A stretch of 64,000 nucleotides of DNA from JAXGMV01 sp040768445 (lineage in GTDB: Bacteria > Chloroflexota > Anaerolineae > Anaerolineales > Anaerolineaceae), in NCBI GenBank assembly GCA_040768445.1, contig JAXGMV010000001.1:3008259-3072258 (forward strand), in the 5' to 3' direction. Below, piece after piece: positions 18,026 to 26,973 of this stretch; position 1 is the first letter of the stretch, and each line of letters opens with the position of its first letter. A program made the translations under genes and the position numbers. The notes under the pieces were generated by a model. It saw only the letters and a program-made list of their open reading frames with translations, searched no databases and had not been told where the DNA came from.

Positions 18026-19492
18026 ATGCCACAATTGAAATTGACGCTCCTGACCGACTCGGTGGTTCATCAGATTATTGATGAAGCCATGCAGCTGCTC
18101 GTCGATCCAGGTATTCGCATTCACAACCATGAAGCGCTGACACTGCTGGCAGATGCCGGATGCAAAGTTGATTTTGAGCAGAAAATTGCATTCATACCTG
18201 AGATTCTGGCCAGGCGTGCTTTGGCAAGTACTGTGTCGGAGTTCTATCTCTACGACCTGGATGGCAAACCGGTTGTTCACTACGGGGGTGATGATGTCCA
18301 CTTTGACCCGGGTTCTGCCTCCATTGCTATTCTGGACTATAAAACAGGTCAACAGCGCAGTGCGGTGACGGATGATTTTGCCAGGTTCGTCAAACTGGTT
18401 GAGACACTGCCCCAGGTTAATGCTCAGAGCACTGCCTTGTTGTGCCAGGACGTGCCGGAGGAAATCGGCGACCTGTACAGGCTGTACATCGCCCTCAACT
18501 TTATGCGTAAACCCATCATCACTGGTGCATTCAGGGTAGATTCCTGGCATGTAATGAAAGATATGCTGGTTGCTGTCGCCGGTTCACGTGCAGCACTGGC
18601 TGAGAAACCAATTGCTGTTTTTGACGCCTGTCCATCACCTCCCCTGCTGTGGAGTGACTTAACCTGCCAGAACCTGATAGATTGTGCGCGCTTCAAAATC
18701 CCGGCAGAACTGGTATCCATGCCGCTTGCCGGCGCTACAGCGCCGGTAACGCTTGCTGCTGCTGTGGTTCAGCACACGGCCGAGAACCTAAGCGGTGTAG
18801 TCATTCATCAACTCGCCAATCCGGGTGCACCGATTGTCTGGGGTGGCTCACCTGCCGCATTTGACATGCGACGCGGTACCACACCGATGGGTGATGTCTG
18901 TACCTGGTTGATTGACTCAGCGTATACCCAGGTTGGAAAAACCCTCGGTCTACCGACACACGCTTACCTTGGCATGAGCGATGTGAAAGTGCTGGACATG
19001 CAGGCCGGGCTTGAAACTGCCGGTGGTATGATCATGGCTGCATTAGCAGGCGTCAATATGGTATCCGGTGCCGGCATGATCAATTTTGAATCCTGCCAAT
19101 CTTTTGAAAAGCTGGTAATCGATGCTGAAATGATCGCCATGACCCGCAGGTTAATTCGCGGCGTTGAAATCCGCGATGATCCAATAGCCTTGACCACCAT
19201 CCGGCAGTTGGGTCACAGTGCAGATTACCTCAGCCTGCCTCATACCCTCAAATGGTTCAACCAGGAGTTATATATGCCATCTGATCTGATTGACCGCAGC
19301 AGCATGGAATCCTGGCAGAAAGCGGGCAGCAAGACCATCGTCGACCGGGCGGCAGACAAGGTTGAGAAACTGTTGAAGCTGTACCATCTGCCTTCAATGG
19401 ATGAAGCAGTCAGAAATGAACTGCGGACAATAACAACCAGGGCAGCACAGAAATTTGGCATGGATCAACTGCCGCTGCTGACACTTGAGTGA
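18026..19492 (+). CDS. MttB-family (COG5598-type) corrinoid-dependent methyltransferase, non-pyrrolysine
   Basis: A 488-residue protein of the trimethylamine methyltransferase superfamily. Characteristic stretches are VDPGIRIHNHEALTLLADAG, HFDPGSASIAILD, an ALLCQDVPEEIGD region and GAGMINFESCQSFEKLVIDAEM. Methanogen MttB has an in-frame amber codon read as pyrrolysine; this frame is open throughout, so it belongs with the non-Pyl branch. Characterised members demethylate glycine betaine, proline betaine, carnitine or butyrobetaine and pass the methyl to a corrinoid protein. A corrinoid protein is encoded 15 bp downstream, which supports that role. The substrate cannot be read from the sequence. 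Strong AAGGAGGTAGG ribosome-binding site. Confidence 0.9.
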   Translation: MPQLKLTLLTDSVVHQIIDEAMQLLVDPGIRIHNHEALTLLADAGCKVDFEQKIAFIPEILARRALASTVSEFYLYDLDGKPVVHYGGDDVHFDPGSASIAILDYKTGQQRSAVTDDFARFVKLVETLPQVNAQSTALLCQDVPEEIGDLYRLYIALNFMRKPIITGAFRVDSWHVMKDMLVAVAGSRAALAEKPIAVFDACPSPPLLWSDLTCQNLIDCARFKIPAELVSMPLAGATAPVTLAAAVVQHTAENLSGVVIHQLANPGAPIVWGGSPAAFDMRRGTTPMGDVCTWLIDSAYTQVGKTLGLPTHAYLGMSDVKVLDMQAGLETAGGMIMAALAGVNMVSGAGMINFESCQSFEKLVIDAEMIAMTRRLIRGVEIRDDPIALTTIRQLGHSADYLSLPHTLKWFNQELYMPSDLIDRSSMESWQKAGSKTIVDRAADKVEKLLKLYHLPSMDEAVRNELRTITTRAAQKFGMDQLPLLTLE

Positions 19493-19507
19493 GCCAGGAG
19501 AACAACA

Positions 19508-20161
19508 ATGGAAACTTTACTGCTGCAAAAAATTGCTGATAGCGTCATCGATGGACAGCCTGAGCTTACGCTGGAGAATGTGGAAACAGCATTAACTGCT
19601 GGCATCCTGCCGTTGACCATCATCGAAAACGGACTGGTACATGGCATGAACGTTGTCGGTGAAAAATATGAAGAAGGAGAATTCTTCCTTCCCAATTTAA
19701 TCATCTCAGCCAACGCGATGAAGCGGGCAATGGCGCGTCTTGACCAGGCACTTCGTGATCACAACCAGCAGGTGACCAAAAAAGGGACGGTTGTTATCGG
19801 CACCGTGCAGGGAGATATTCATGAAATTGGCAAAACACTGGTAGGTATACTGCTTTCAGTCAATGGATTCGAAGTGCATGACCTCGGTGTGGATGTGTCT
19901 ATCCAACGGTTTCTTGATACGATTCAAGAAACCAATGCCAATCTGCTTGGTCTTTCATCCCTGTTGACAACCACAATGACCATTCAACGAGACATCATCA
20001 CTTCCCTTAAACAAAGCGGATTACGCGACAAGGTGAAAGTAATGGTTGGCGGGGCGCCCGTTTCACAAGCATGGTCAGACCAGATCGGCGCAGATGGTTA
20101 TGCAGAAGACGCTATCAGCGCTGTTGAATTGGCGAAAAAACTTGTTTTAAATTATTCGTAG
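19508..20161 (+). CDS. Methyltransferase cognate corrinoid protein (MttC/MtbC-like)
   Basis: A 217-residue two-domain corrinoid protein. Residues ~1-90 form the helical cap (PLTIIENGLVHGMNVVGEKYEEGEFFLPNLI). The B12-binding Rossmann domain follows, with the cobalt-ligating histidine in GDIHEIGKTL (DxHxxG), then LLGLSSLLTT and VMVGGAPVSQAW. It carries the methyl group as methyl-Co(III) between the MttB-type enzyme and a second methyltransferase. Neither a second methyltransferase (MtbA or MtgA type) nor a RamA-type activase is encoded next to it. It lies 15 bp after mttB and 22 bp before the flavoprotein gene, clearly one operon. Confidence 0.95.
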   Translation: METLLLQKIADSVIDGQPELTLENVETALTAGILPLTIIENGLVHGMNVVGEKYEEGEFFLPNLIISANAMKRAMARLDQALRDHNQQVTKKGTVVIGTVQGDIHEIGKTLVGILLSVNGFEVHDLGVDVSIQRFLDTIQETNANLLGLSSLLTTTMTIQRDIITSLKQSGLRDKVKVMVGGAPVSQAWSDQIGADGYAEDAISAVELAKKLVLNYS

Positions 20162-20183
20162 AGAATGGAAAGGAGATGTTGGA

Positions 20184-21665
20184 ATGGCTGATTTAGAAAA
20201 CGAGGTTCCACGGGATGAACTCTCAATAGATCGAAAATCACGGGTCTATATGCCCTTTCATGGGCTGCAGTTTCGTAATGCGCAGGCTCGTGTCTTTGAT
20301 TTCCACGAGGTGACTGTTCCATTTAATGCAGACCGGACTATTTTTGAAGCTCAACGCTGCATTCACTGCCCTGACGCCCCGTGCACAATTGCCTGCCCGG
20401 TACATAATGACATTCCTTCAGCTTGCTGGTATGCCGAGCACGGTGACTTTGTACTTGCTGCCCGGGTATTTCACAAAACCAGCACCATCCCTGATATTTG
20501 CGGCAGGGTTTGTCCTCAGGAGCAGTTGTGCCAGGGCTCCTGTGTTCTTAATGCAACCCATGAGCCGGTGTTGATTGGTGCAATTGAAGCATTTGTAGTG
20601 GATTATGAGGCTGAGTCCGGTAATTTCCAAACCCCAGAAATTGCTCCTGCTTCAGGCAAGAAAGTAGCAATTGTTGGCGGTGGTCCAGCCGGTATGGCAG
20701 CTGCAGAGCGTCTTGCTATTGCAGGACACGGCGTGACAGTTTTTGATGCCAACCCGGTTCCCAGCGGATTGCTTCTCTATGGAATTCCAGGCTTTAAACT
20801 CTCTGCTGAGAGAGTACACAAGAAGATCGATTACCTAAAGAGCCTGGGGATTAATTTCATACCGAATACTAAGATCGGTTCCGAAAAAACGATTGATTCC
20901 TTGATTGAAAATGGTTTTGATGCGGTCTTCATTGGCGTAGGCGCTGGTATTGATGCGCCATTGAATGCGCCAGGAGAGGATTTGCCACGGGTATATAAAG
21001 GAACAGACTTCTTGATCAGGGCTAATGTTGAACCCGGCTTATTGCCCAAAGGTAAAGAGAGTTTGCCAGTAGTAGGCGACAAAGCGCTGATCATTGGTGG
21101 TGGCGACACCGCATCTGACTGCGTGAGAACCGCCAAGCGCCTCGGCGCAAAAGAGGTCTACTGCGTGTACCGACGGTCTGAACTTGAGATGCCTGGCGTC
21201 TTGAAAGACCGGGAACTGGCCAAAGAAGAAGGCGTGCAGTACCTTTTCTTAACACAGCCGATCCAATTCCTGGCTGATGAAGATGGCAATCTTAAAGCAG
21301 TGGAATGCATCAGAATGATGCTTGGTGAACCGGATGAGTCAGGACGCAGGCGGCCAATCCCTGAGCCAAAATCAAATTTCATCATAGAGACCGATTGCGT
21401 GATCACAGCACTGGGATATTATCCCCATCCGGACATCGGTGAGACCACGCCGGGTCTGAAAACACACAAGTGGGGGCTGATCATCGTCAATCCAGAAACG
21501 ATGGCATCCTCCAGAGAAGGCATATTTGCCGGAGGTGACGCAGTCAATGGTCCTGACCTTGTGGTGACAGCTGTTGCAGATGGAATAAAAGCTGCACAGG
21601 CAATAGACCAGTACCTGAGAACACCAGACGACAAACGCAAGTGGGATAAGTGGTTTAAGGAATAG
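20184..21665 (+). CDS. GltD-like NADPH-dependent FAD/Fe-S oxidoreductase
   Basis: A 493-residue relative of the glutamate synthase small subunit and of the N-terminal half of dihydropyrimidine dehydrogenase. An N-terminal cysteine-rich domain (CIHCPDAPCTIACP, CGRVCPQEQLCQGSC) would bind 4Fe-4S clusters. It is followed by the FAD motif VAIVGGGPAGMAAAERLA, the NADPH motif LIIGGGDTASDCVRTAKRLGA, and the C-terminal FAGGDAVNGPDLVVTAVADG. No glutamate synthase large subunit is nearby. Its place in an operon with MttB and a corrinoid protein suggests it supplies or accepts electrons for methyl metabolism or corrinoid reactivation; that is inference. A bidirectional terminator follows. Confidence 0.9.
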   Translation: MADLENEVPRDELSIDRKSRVYMPFHGLQFRNAQARVFDFHEVTVPFNADRTIFEAQRCIHCPDAPCTIACPVHNDIPSACWYAEHGDFVLAARVFHKTSTIPDICGRVCPQEQLCQGSCVLNATHEPVLIGAIEAFVVDYEAESGNFQTPEIAPASGKKVAIVGGGPAGMAAAERLAIAGHGVTVFDANPVPSGLLLYGIPGFKLSAERVHKKIDYLKSLGINFIPNTKIGSEKTIDSLIENGFDAVFIGVGAGIDAPLNAPGEDLPRVYKGTDFLIRANVEPGLLPKGKESLPVVGDKALIIGGGDTASDCVRTAKRLGAKEVYCVYRRSELEMPGVLKDRELAKEEGVQYLFLTQPIQFLADEDGNLKAVECIRMMLGEPDESGRRRPIPEPKSNFIIETDCVITALGYYPHPDIGETTPGLKTHKWGLIIVNPETMASSREGIFAGGDAVNGPDLVVTAVADGIKAAQAIDQYLRTPDDKRKWDKWFKE

Positions 21666-21696
21666 CCTGCCAGGTCAACCAGATGGATTAAAACTA

Positions 21697-21731
21697 AAAA
21701 CACCTGACTCCTTTGGAGAATCAGGTGTTTT
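21697..21731. terminator. Bidirectional terminator between convergent genes
   Basis: AAAACACCTGA and TCAGGTGTTTT form an 11-bp stem, with an inner CTCC/GGAG helix in the loop, and A/T runs at both bases. It separates the methyltransferase operon from the convergent ABC ATPase gene. Confidence 0.85.
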
Positions 21732-21778
21732 CTAAATATTTTCAAATATTAGTAGCTTAATGCAGCGTCTGATAAATC

Positions 21779-22891
21779 TTAAATCAATGCTGGGGGATTT
21801 TCTTTGTCCAATGATGGGTCGAACAGGTGGAAGTTATCCATATTGATTGCCATTTGCACAGGCTCACCAACTTTTACTTTTGTGCGTGGATCTACCCTTG
21901 CGACAAAAGTGTTTTTACCGCTCAACAGGTAAAGGAAAATCTCATTCCCCATCAACTCTGAGACGTCCACCTTCGTATCAATTAATTCAGCATGGATACC
22001 CGCTGGAGTGAACTCCGGTGTATGGATGTTCTCAGGACGAATGCCAAACACAACCTCTTTTCCGGCATGTGGCATCAACTTTTCGGTCCTGTTGTCGGGT
22101 ACCTTCACTGCAAAATTGTCAGTATCCACATAAAGGGTACCGTCATCCCTGCGCAAATGGGCAGTAAAGAAATTCATAGCTGGTGAACCGATGAATCCAG
22201 CGACAAATTGATTGGCGGGATGATCGTAAAGCATTTGCGGTGTGTCAAGCTGCTGCAGGATACCCTTGTTCATCACCGCAATGCGCGTTGCCATTGTCAT
22301 CGCTTCTGTCTGGTCATGTGTGACATAGATGAACGTGTTCTGCAGGCGTTGATGCAGTTTGCTGATTTCAGCGCGTGTCTGAACCCTCAGCTTGGCGTCC
22401 AGGTTGGAGAGTGGCTCATCAAATAGAAACACCTTGGGTTCACGTACAATTGCCCGGCCAACAGCCACGCGCTGGCGCTGCCCACCTGAGAGCTGGCGCG
22501 GTTTGCGGGATAGCAGTTGTTCGATGCCCAATATCTCTGCGGCTTCCTGAACCCTGCGTTTGATTTCTTCAGTCGGAACCTTGCGCAGTTTCAACCCAAA
22601 AGCCATGTTGTCAAATACAGTCATATGCGGGTAAAGGGCATAGGATTGGAATACCATGGCGATATCACGGTCTTTCGGCGCGACATCGTTCACAACCTGA
22701 TCGCCAATTAGAACTTCACCTTCAGTGACCTCCTCAAGGCCTGCCAGGCACCTCAGCGCTGTTGTTTTTCCACAGCCAGACGGCCCCACCAGCACAAGGA
22801 ATTCTTTATCTTCAATTTCAAGATTCAAATCATTTATTGCTACAAAATCGCCGAAACGCTTCCAAACATGCTTGAATGTAACAGTGGTCAT
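21779..22891 (-). CDS. Sugar ABC transporter ATP-binding protein (MalK/MsmX/UgpC-like)
   Basis: A 370-residue CUT1-type ATPase. Walker A is GPSGCGKTT, the signature LSGGQRQR and Walker B VFLFDEPLSNLDAK; the H-loop is YVTHDQTEAMT. A C-terminal TOBE/regulatory domain (VFGIRPENIH, DPRTKVKVGEPV) is present as in MalK/MsmX. Such ATPases often energise several sugar importers. The gene diverges from malE-malF-malG-like genes across 250 bp, so it is probably the motor for that importer. GGAGGA precedes the ATG. Confidence 0.93.
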   Translation of the reverse strand: MTTVTFKHVWKRFGDFVAINDLNLEIEDKEFLVLVGPSGCGKTTALRCLAGLEEVTEGEVLIGDQVVNDVAPKDRDIAMVFQSYALYPHMTVFDNMAFGLKLRKVPTEEIKRRVQEAAEILGIEQLLSRKPRQLSGGQRQRVAVGRAIVREPKVFLFDEPLSNLDAKLRVQTRAEISKLHQRLQNTFIYVTHDQTEAMTMATRIAVMNKGILQQLDTPQMLYDHPANQFVAGFIGSPAMNFFTAHLRRDDGTLYVDTDNFAVKVPDNRTEKLMPHAGKEVVFGIRPENIHTPEFTPAGIHAELIDTKVDVSELMGNEIFLYLLSGKNTFVARVDPRTKVKVGEPVQMAINMDNFHLFDPSLDKENPPALI

Positions 22892-23057
22892 GGTATTCCT
22901 CCTTCCGGAACGAGTATAGTGACTATATTATAGCGATGTCTGGTTAAAAGACAAAGCATTTTATATAAGAATTACTCTTCGAAGTTCAGTGAGGAGCTGA
23001 TAGAAAAATTCCTATAATTTTCTGATATTTTGCCCTGTAGAATTTTTATACCTGTTT

Positions 23058-23066
23058 TGATATAAT
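23058..23066 (+). promoter_or_regulatory. Extended -10 element upstream of the sugar-binding protein gene
   Basis: TGATATAAT lies 76 bp before the start of the binding-protein gene, with no good -35 box. Downstream, TGTTTG (about 23088) and CAAACA (about 23108) form an interrupted inverted repeat within the leader that could be an operator half-site pair or a weak stem. Neither is proven. Confidence 0.35.
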
Positions 23067-23141
23067 TAGGATTACTTCTGAATAAAGAATGTTTGTCTAT
23101 TATTCGAGTGCAAACAATAATTACCACAAGAGGAGAATCGT

Positions 23142-24332
23142 ATGAGAAAAAGTGTTTTATTTGTAATGAGTGTGCTTCTGGTCATGACCATGGTCATGAC
23201 AGCCTGCGCACCAAAGGCTGCAGAGCCCGCCCCCGCAGGTCCCGTCACCATCAGCATCTGGCACGGCTACACAGAAACAGAAGAGCAAACCTTCAGCAAA
23301 GCTGTGACTGATTTTATGGCCGCCAACACTGATGTCAAAGTTGAGCTCTTAGCTGTACCTTTCGATGAGCTGCAGAACAAGTTCCAGACAGAAGCAGCTT
23401 CAGGCTCTGGCCCAACAATCATTATGGGACCCCAGGACCGCATGGCTGGCTATGCCACAGCAAACCTGCTGGCTGAAATCGATGCTGGAACTGCTTTCCT
23501 TTCCAGCCTGGTGCCTGCAGCAGTTGAAGGCGGCAAGGTAGCTGGCAAACTGGTTGGTGTTCCGGTAAACAACAAGGTAGTTGCCCTGTTCTACAACAAG
23601 AGCAAAATCGCAACTGAACCGAAAGACTTCGAAGAACTGCTTGCCCTGGCAAAAGACAATGGCATGGCACTCACTGCTGATTGGTTCCACAATTATATGT
23701 GGGGACCTGCTTTCGGCGCCACTTTCCTGGATGCAACTAACAAGATGGTACTTGACAGTGCACAGGGTGCAGAAGCTTATGCTTACTTTGACACTGTTTG
23801 CAAATCAGAAGGTGTAACCTGTGATGGCAACGATGGCGATATGGATACAATGTTCCGCCAGGGCCAGGTAGCTTTCCGTATCCAGGGTCCATGGGCTTCT
23901 GGCGACTACATCAAAGACCTGGGTGTTGAGAACGTTGGTGTCATGGCTGTTCCTGCAATTGCCGGAAAAGCTGCACCCCGCCCCTGGAACCAGTCTGAAA
24001 TGGGTTCCATCAACGTAAATGCCACAGCAGAAGAAAAAGCTGCAGCATTGAAGTTCTTTGAATTCTTCACCAGCACTGATGTTCAGAAAGAATTCCTGAA
24101 TGTTGCCAACTGGATTCCTGCCAATTCATCTGTTGACACAGCATCAAACCCGGTCGTTGGCGGTTTCCTCAAACAGGTTCCTGCTTCCGATCCCTTCCCG
24201 GTTGTTTCTGAACTGGGTGCGACCTGGGATCCAATGGGTAATGCCATCACCCAGATTCTTGAAGGTGTAAAAACACCTCAGGAAGCACTGACCGAAGCAG
24301 CTACCCTGATCAACACAACCAACAACAAGTAA
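23142..24332 (+). CDS. Sugar ABC transporter substrate-binding lipoprotein (MalE-like)
   Basis: A 396-residue extracellular solute-binding protein family 1 member. It has a lipoprotein signal peptide with the lipobox MTAC at about residues 20-23, then an Ala/Pro linker, then TISIWHGYTETEEQTF, the usual N-terminal strand. GPWASGDYI and RPWNQSEMGSINVNATAEEKAAALKFFEF are typical of maltose/maltodextrin and related binding proteins. It would be anchored outside the membrane and deliver an oligosaccharide to the two permeases downstream. A strong terminator separates it from the first permease gene. The specific sugar is not evident. Confidence 0.93.
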   Translation: MRKSVLFVMSVLLVMTMVMTACAPKAAEPAPAGPVTISIWHGYTETEEQTFSKAVTDFMAANTDVKVELLAVPFDELQNKFQTEAASGSGPTIIMGPQDRMAGYATANLLAEIDAGTAFLSSLVPAAVEGGKVAGKLVGVPVNNKVVALFYNKSKIATEPKDFEELLALAKDNGMALTADWFHNYMWGPAFGATFLDATNKMVLDSAQGAEAYAYFDTVCKSEGVTCDGNDGDMDTMFRQGQVAFRIQGPWASGDYIKDLGVENVGVMAVPAIAGKAAPRPWNQSEMGSINVNATAEEKAAALKFFEFFTSTDVQKEFLNVANWIPANSSVDTASNPVVGGFLKQVPASDPFPVVSELGATWDPMGNAITQILEGVKTPQEALTEAATLINTTNNK

Positions 24333-24345
24333 TTGCTTTCACATA

Positions 24346-24378
24346 ATGGTTGGGCGGAATATCCGCCCAACCATTTTT
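24346..24378 (+). terminator. Intra-operon terminator/attenuator after malE-like gene
   Basis: A 12-bp perfect stem (ATGGTTGGGCGG / CCGCCCAACCAT, 5-nt loop) followed by five T, 13 bp after the binding-protein stop codon. It should end most transcripts there, leaving more binding protein than permease, with downstream genes reached by read-through. Confidence 0.9.
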
Positions 24379-24466
24379 ATATCTAACCTGGTATCAATTC
24401 CAGGTATCTCAAAAAAAGTAAGTCATTATTTATAGCAATAGCTGGCCTTTCAAAAGGACTGTGACT

Positions 24467-25474
24467 ATGGCAACCACGACAGCACAAAGCAAGGCGGGAA
24501 ACTTAAACTGGTTTCAACGTATGCATAAGAAGTATCCCAATATGGGCCTGGCATATTTCTACATATTGCCAGCCCTGATCATCATGCTTTTTATTACCTT
24601 CTATCCGCTGGTTTTTCAAATATGGATGTCATTTACCGATTTTAAACTGGCAAATTTGAGGGAAATGAACCCAACTGGCGTTGGTCTGCAGAACTACATT
24701 GATGTCATCTTTCGCGGGCTGCCAGTAACCAACTATAATTTTTTACGCATTTTTATCTTCAACCTGTTCTGGACCCTGGTCAATGTAGTTTTACACGTTG
24801 CCATTGGCATTACGGTCGCCTTGATGTTGAATGAAGACAAGATGCCTGGCAAACGCTTTTACCGCAGCCTGTTTGTGATTCCCTGGGCGCTGCCCTCGTT
24901 GGTATCCGGTATGATGTGGGCAAACATGTGGCACGACAAGTTTGGGGCTGTCAATCTGTTTCTGCAAGAAATCGGCATGCGCGGTGACATTCGCTGGCTG
25001 TTGGAACCAACTCCTTTCATTAACCTGCCTCAGATTGGGCTCGTTCTCCCAATTTCGTTTATTGCTGTTCTGATTGCCAATGTATGGCTTGGATGGCCGT
25101 TCATGATGGTCATTGCCACCGGCGCGCTGCAGACCATTCCAAAAGAAGTCTATGAAGCCGCCGAGATGGACGGCATCTCTGGTTTTGACAAAATTCGGTT
25201 GATCACCCTGCCGTTGATACGTCCTGCCATGGTACCTGCCATTATGATCGGTATCATGATGACCTTCAATCAGTTCAACATTATTTACTTCGTCACGGGT
25301 GGTGGACCGGTTGGGTTGACTGAAATCCTGGTGACTCAGGGTTTTAAACTGGTCAACCCGCAAGGCTGGTATGGCGTTGCATCAGCCTTCAACATCATTG
25401 TGTTCATTATTCTTGCCACCATCACAATGATTACCAACCGGGTAACCAAAGCAACCGAACCCTATTACGCTTAA
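24467..25474 (+). CDS. Sugar ABC transporter permease (MalF-like)
   Basis: A 335-residue integral membrane permease with about six helices. The EAA loop that docks to the ATPase is YEAAEMDGISGFDKIRLITLPLIRPAM. The N-terminal region YFYILPALIIMLFITFYPLVFQIWMSF is the usual first helix and periplasmic start. ATG at 24467 is used because AAGGA lies 8 nt upstream; the GTG at 24461 is too close to the ribosome-binding site. It pairs with the MalG-like permease 14 bp downstream to form the membrane channel. Confidence 0.93.
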   Translation: MATTTAQSKAGNLNWFQRMHKKYPNMGLAYFYILPALIIMLFITFYPLVFQIWMSFTDFKLANLREMNPTGVGLQNYIDVIFRGLPVTNYNFLRIFIFNLFWTLVNVVLHVAIGITVALMLNEDKMPGKRFYRSLFVIPWALPSLVSGMMWANMWHDKFGAVNLFLQEIGMRGDIRWLLEPTPFINLPQIGLVLPISFIAVLIANVWLGWPFMMVIATGALQTIPKEVYEAAEMDGISGFDKIRLITLPLIRPAMVPAIMIGIMMTFNQFNIIYFVTGGGPVGLTEILVTQGFKLVNPQGWYGVASAFNIIVFIILATITMITNRVTKATEPYYA

Positions 25475-25488
25475 ATGGAGGCATGATC

Positions 25489-26604
25489 ATGACAACTGCA
25501 ACTACAGCAAATAATCAAAATGCATCCATCTCAAGCAAAATAGCTGTTGTTTGGGCTTATCTCATATTTATCCTGTCCGGTGCCCTGATCGCTTTCGGCA
25601 TTTACACACTGGTTCAATACATCACTACTGCTGATGAACTGCAGAAGATCCCGCTATTGGTGACCGGCATCGTCCTGACACTCGCCGGCGTTGTGGTGTT
25701 TCAACGCTATTTGAAACTCCTGCTCGCCATTAACAAGAAGAATGATTTGAAGCGAGCCCGCGAGACCATGCGCATTGACATTCTGCAGTTCTTCCTGCTG
25801 CTTGTGATGGCATCCATCCTCTTCCCGGTACTGTGGATTGTCTCAATGTCGCTTGACCCGCGTGACTTCTCTCGTCCGCAAGGTCTGTCAATCATCCCTC
25901 CGGGAGCAACCCTAAACGCCTACGAGAAAATACTTACCAAGCCATCGCCCAACCCGGTGACCTTCCTTGAACTGCTCAGGAACAGCCTGATTGTTGCCGG
26001 CGGTACTGCCTTTGGGTCGGTTGTGGTCGGTATCACAGCAGCCTATGCCTTCTCGCGGCTGATCTTCCCTGGGCGCAGGATTGGCATGCTGGGTTTTGTG
26101 CTGGTGCTGATGATCCCCCCAGGCGGCACCCTTGCCCCGCTGTTTGTATTGCTCAACTCAGTCGGACTGCGTAATTCCCTGCTGGGGCTGGCTATCGCAT
26201 TCACCTCAACCGCTCTGCCCTTTGCTATCTGGAACCTGAAAGGCTATATCGATTCCCTGCCCTACGATCTGGAAGAGGCTGCCCAGATTGACGGCTGCAC
26301 GCGGGCACAGGGCTTTATCAAGGTTATCCTGCCGCTGGCAGTCCCCGGCATTGCCGTCACGGCGCTGTGGGGCTTCCTGACCGGTTGGTCTGAATTCATC
26401 CTTTCCTGGACGTTCCTGACCAACCCCTCAACCTTCACCCTGCCAATGATATTGCGCGGTATGGTCGGTCAGTATGCTTCCGGCACGCCCTGGTCACAGT
26501 TCTCGGCCATGGCAATCCTGGTTTCCATCCCGCCCATCATCATCTTCGCCTTCCTGCAGCGCTACCTGGTCGGTGGTTTGGCTGTTGGTGGTGTCAAGGG
26601 ATAG
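25489..26604 (+). CDS. Sugar ABC transporter permease (MalG-like) with N-terminal two-helix extension
   Basis: A 371-residue permease. The C-terminal ~280 residues are a standard MalG: a first helix LFPVLWIVSMSL, the EAA loop EEAAQIDGCTRAQGFIKVILPL and the ending RYLVGGLAVGGVKG. About 90 extra N-terminal residues contain two further membrane helices (AVVWAYLIFILSGALIAFGIY and PLLVTGIVLTLAGVVVFQRYL) and a basic linker, giving roughly eight helices. ATG at 25489 has GGAGG 7 nt upstream; the ATG two codons earlier lies too close. A strong terminator follows. Confidence 0.92.
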   Translation: MTTATTANNQNASISSKIAVVWAYLIFILSGALIAFGIYTLVQYITTADELQKIPLLVTGIVLTLAGVVVFQRYLKLLLAINKKNDLKRARETMRIDILQFFLLLVMASILFPVLWIVSMSLDPRDFSRPQGLSIIPPGATLNAYEKILTKPSPNPVTFLELLRNSLIVAGGTAFGSVVVGITAAYAFSRLIFPGRRIGMLGFVLVLMIPPGGTLAPLFVLLNSVGLRNSLLGLAIAFTSTALPFAIWNLKGYIDSLPYDLEEAAQIDGCTRAQGFIKVILPLAVPGIAVTALWGFLTGWSEFILSWTFLTNPSTFTLPMILRGMVGQYASGTPWSQFSAMAILVSIPPIIIFAFLQRYLVGGLAVGGVKG

Positions 26605-26627
26605 ACGGTTTTTATCCAAGCTGTTCA

Positions 26628-26660
26628 ACGAGTTGGCTTATTTCAGCCAACTCGTTTTTA
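26628..26660 (+). terminator. Terminator of the sugar ABC operon
   Basis: ACGAGTTGGCT and AGCCAACTCGT form an 11-bp perfect stem with a 6-nt loop, followed by a run of five T, 23 bp after the malG-like stop. Confidence 0.9.
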
Positions 26661-26973
26661 TATTACTTCATGATTGTTCCATAAAAAACACTCCTGAGAA
26701 ATCTCTGCTTTCAGGAGATTGATGCACTACATCTACGGATATCCATGGTTAGTTAGGGGATCAAAAGACAATCACTAATCAACTCTAAATATTCAATATT
26801 TTTGGTACAGCGTCTAATTGTGTTGTCATGTGAGCAGGTCAGCACATGGTATACAGTTTATGGATAGGGATTATGCAGCATACCGGGATCGATGTCTGGT
26901 GGTTATTTTAGCTCGAACGACACTGCCAGAGATTTATAAGCTGGCAGCGCGGCACTTCGTTGTTTGAAGCAGC
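26661..26973. other. Intergenic region without a supported gene
   Basis: About 310 bp between two convergent transcription units. It contains a weak AATCTC/GAGATT stem near 26700-26717 and a CTGCCAG/CTGGCAG stem near 26925-26950 that could be a 3' hairpin for the thymidylate-kinase-like gene on the minus strand but lacks a T run. A 35-codon plus-strand frame (26860-26967) has no ribosome-binding site and is not called. Confidence 0.5.

Noticed and set aside
23088..23113. TGTTTG...CAAACA inverted repeat in the malE leader as a LacI-type operator
   Set aside because: The 14-nt gap is unlike compact LacI-family operators; left only as a note under the promoter.
24791..25363. 190-residue open frame antisense to the MalF-like gene
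   Set aside because: Its sequence is low in hydrophobic order and rich in His/Asn/Gln, as expected for an antisense shadow; the MalF frame is certain.
26860..26967. 35-residue frame before the thymidylate-kinase-like gene
   Set aside because: No ribosome-binding site, no recognisable sequence, and it overlaps a probable 3' hairpin region.
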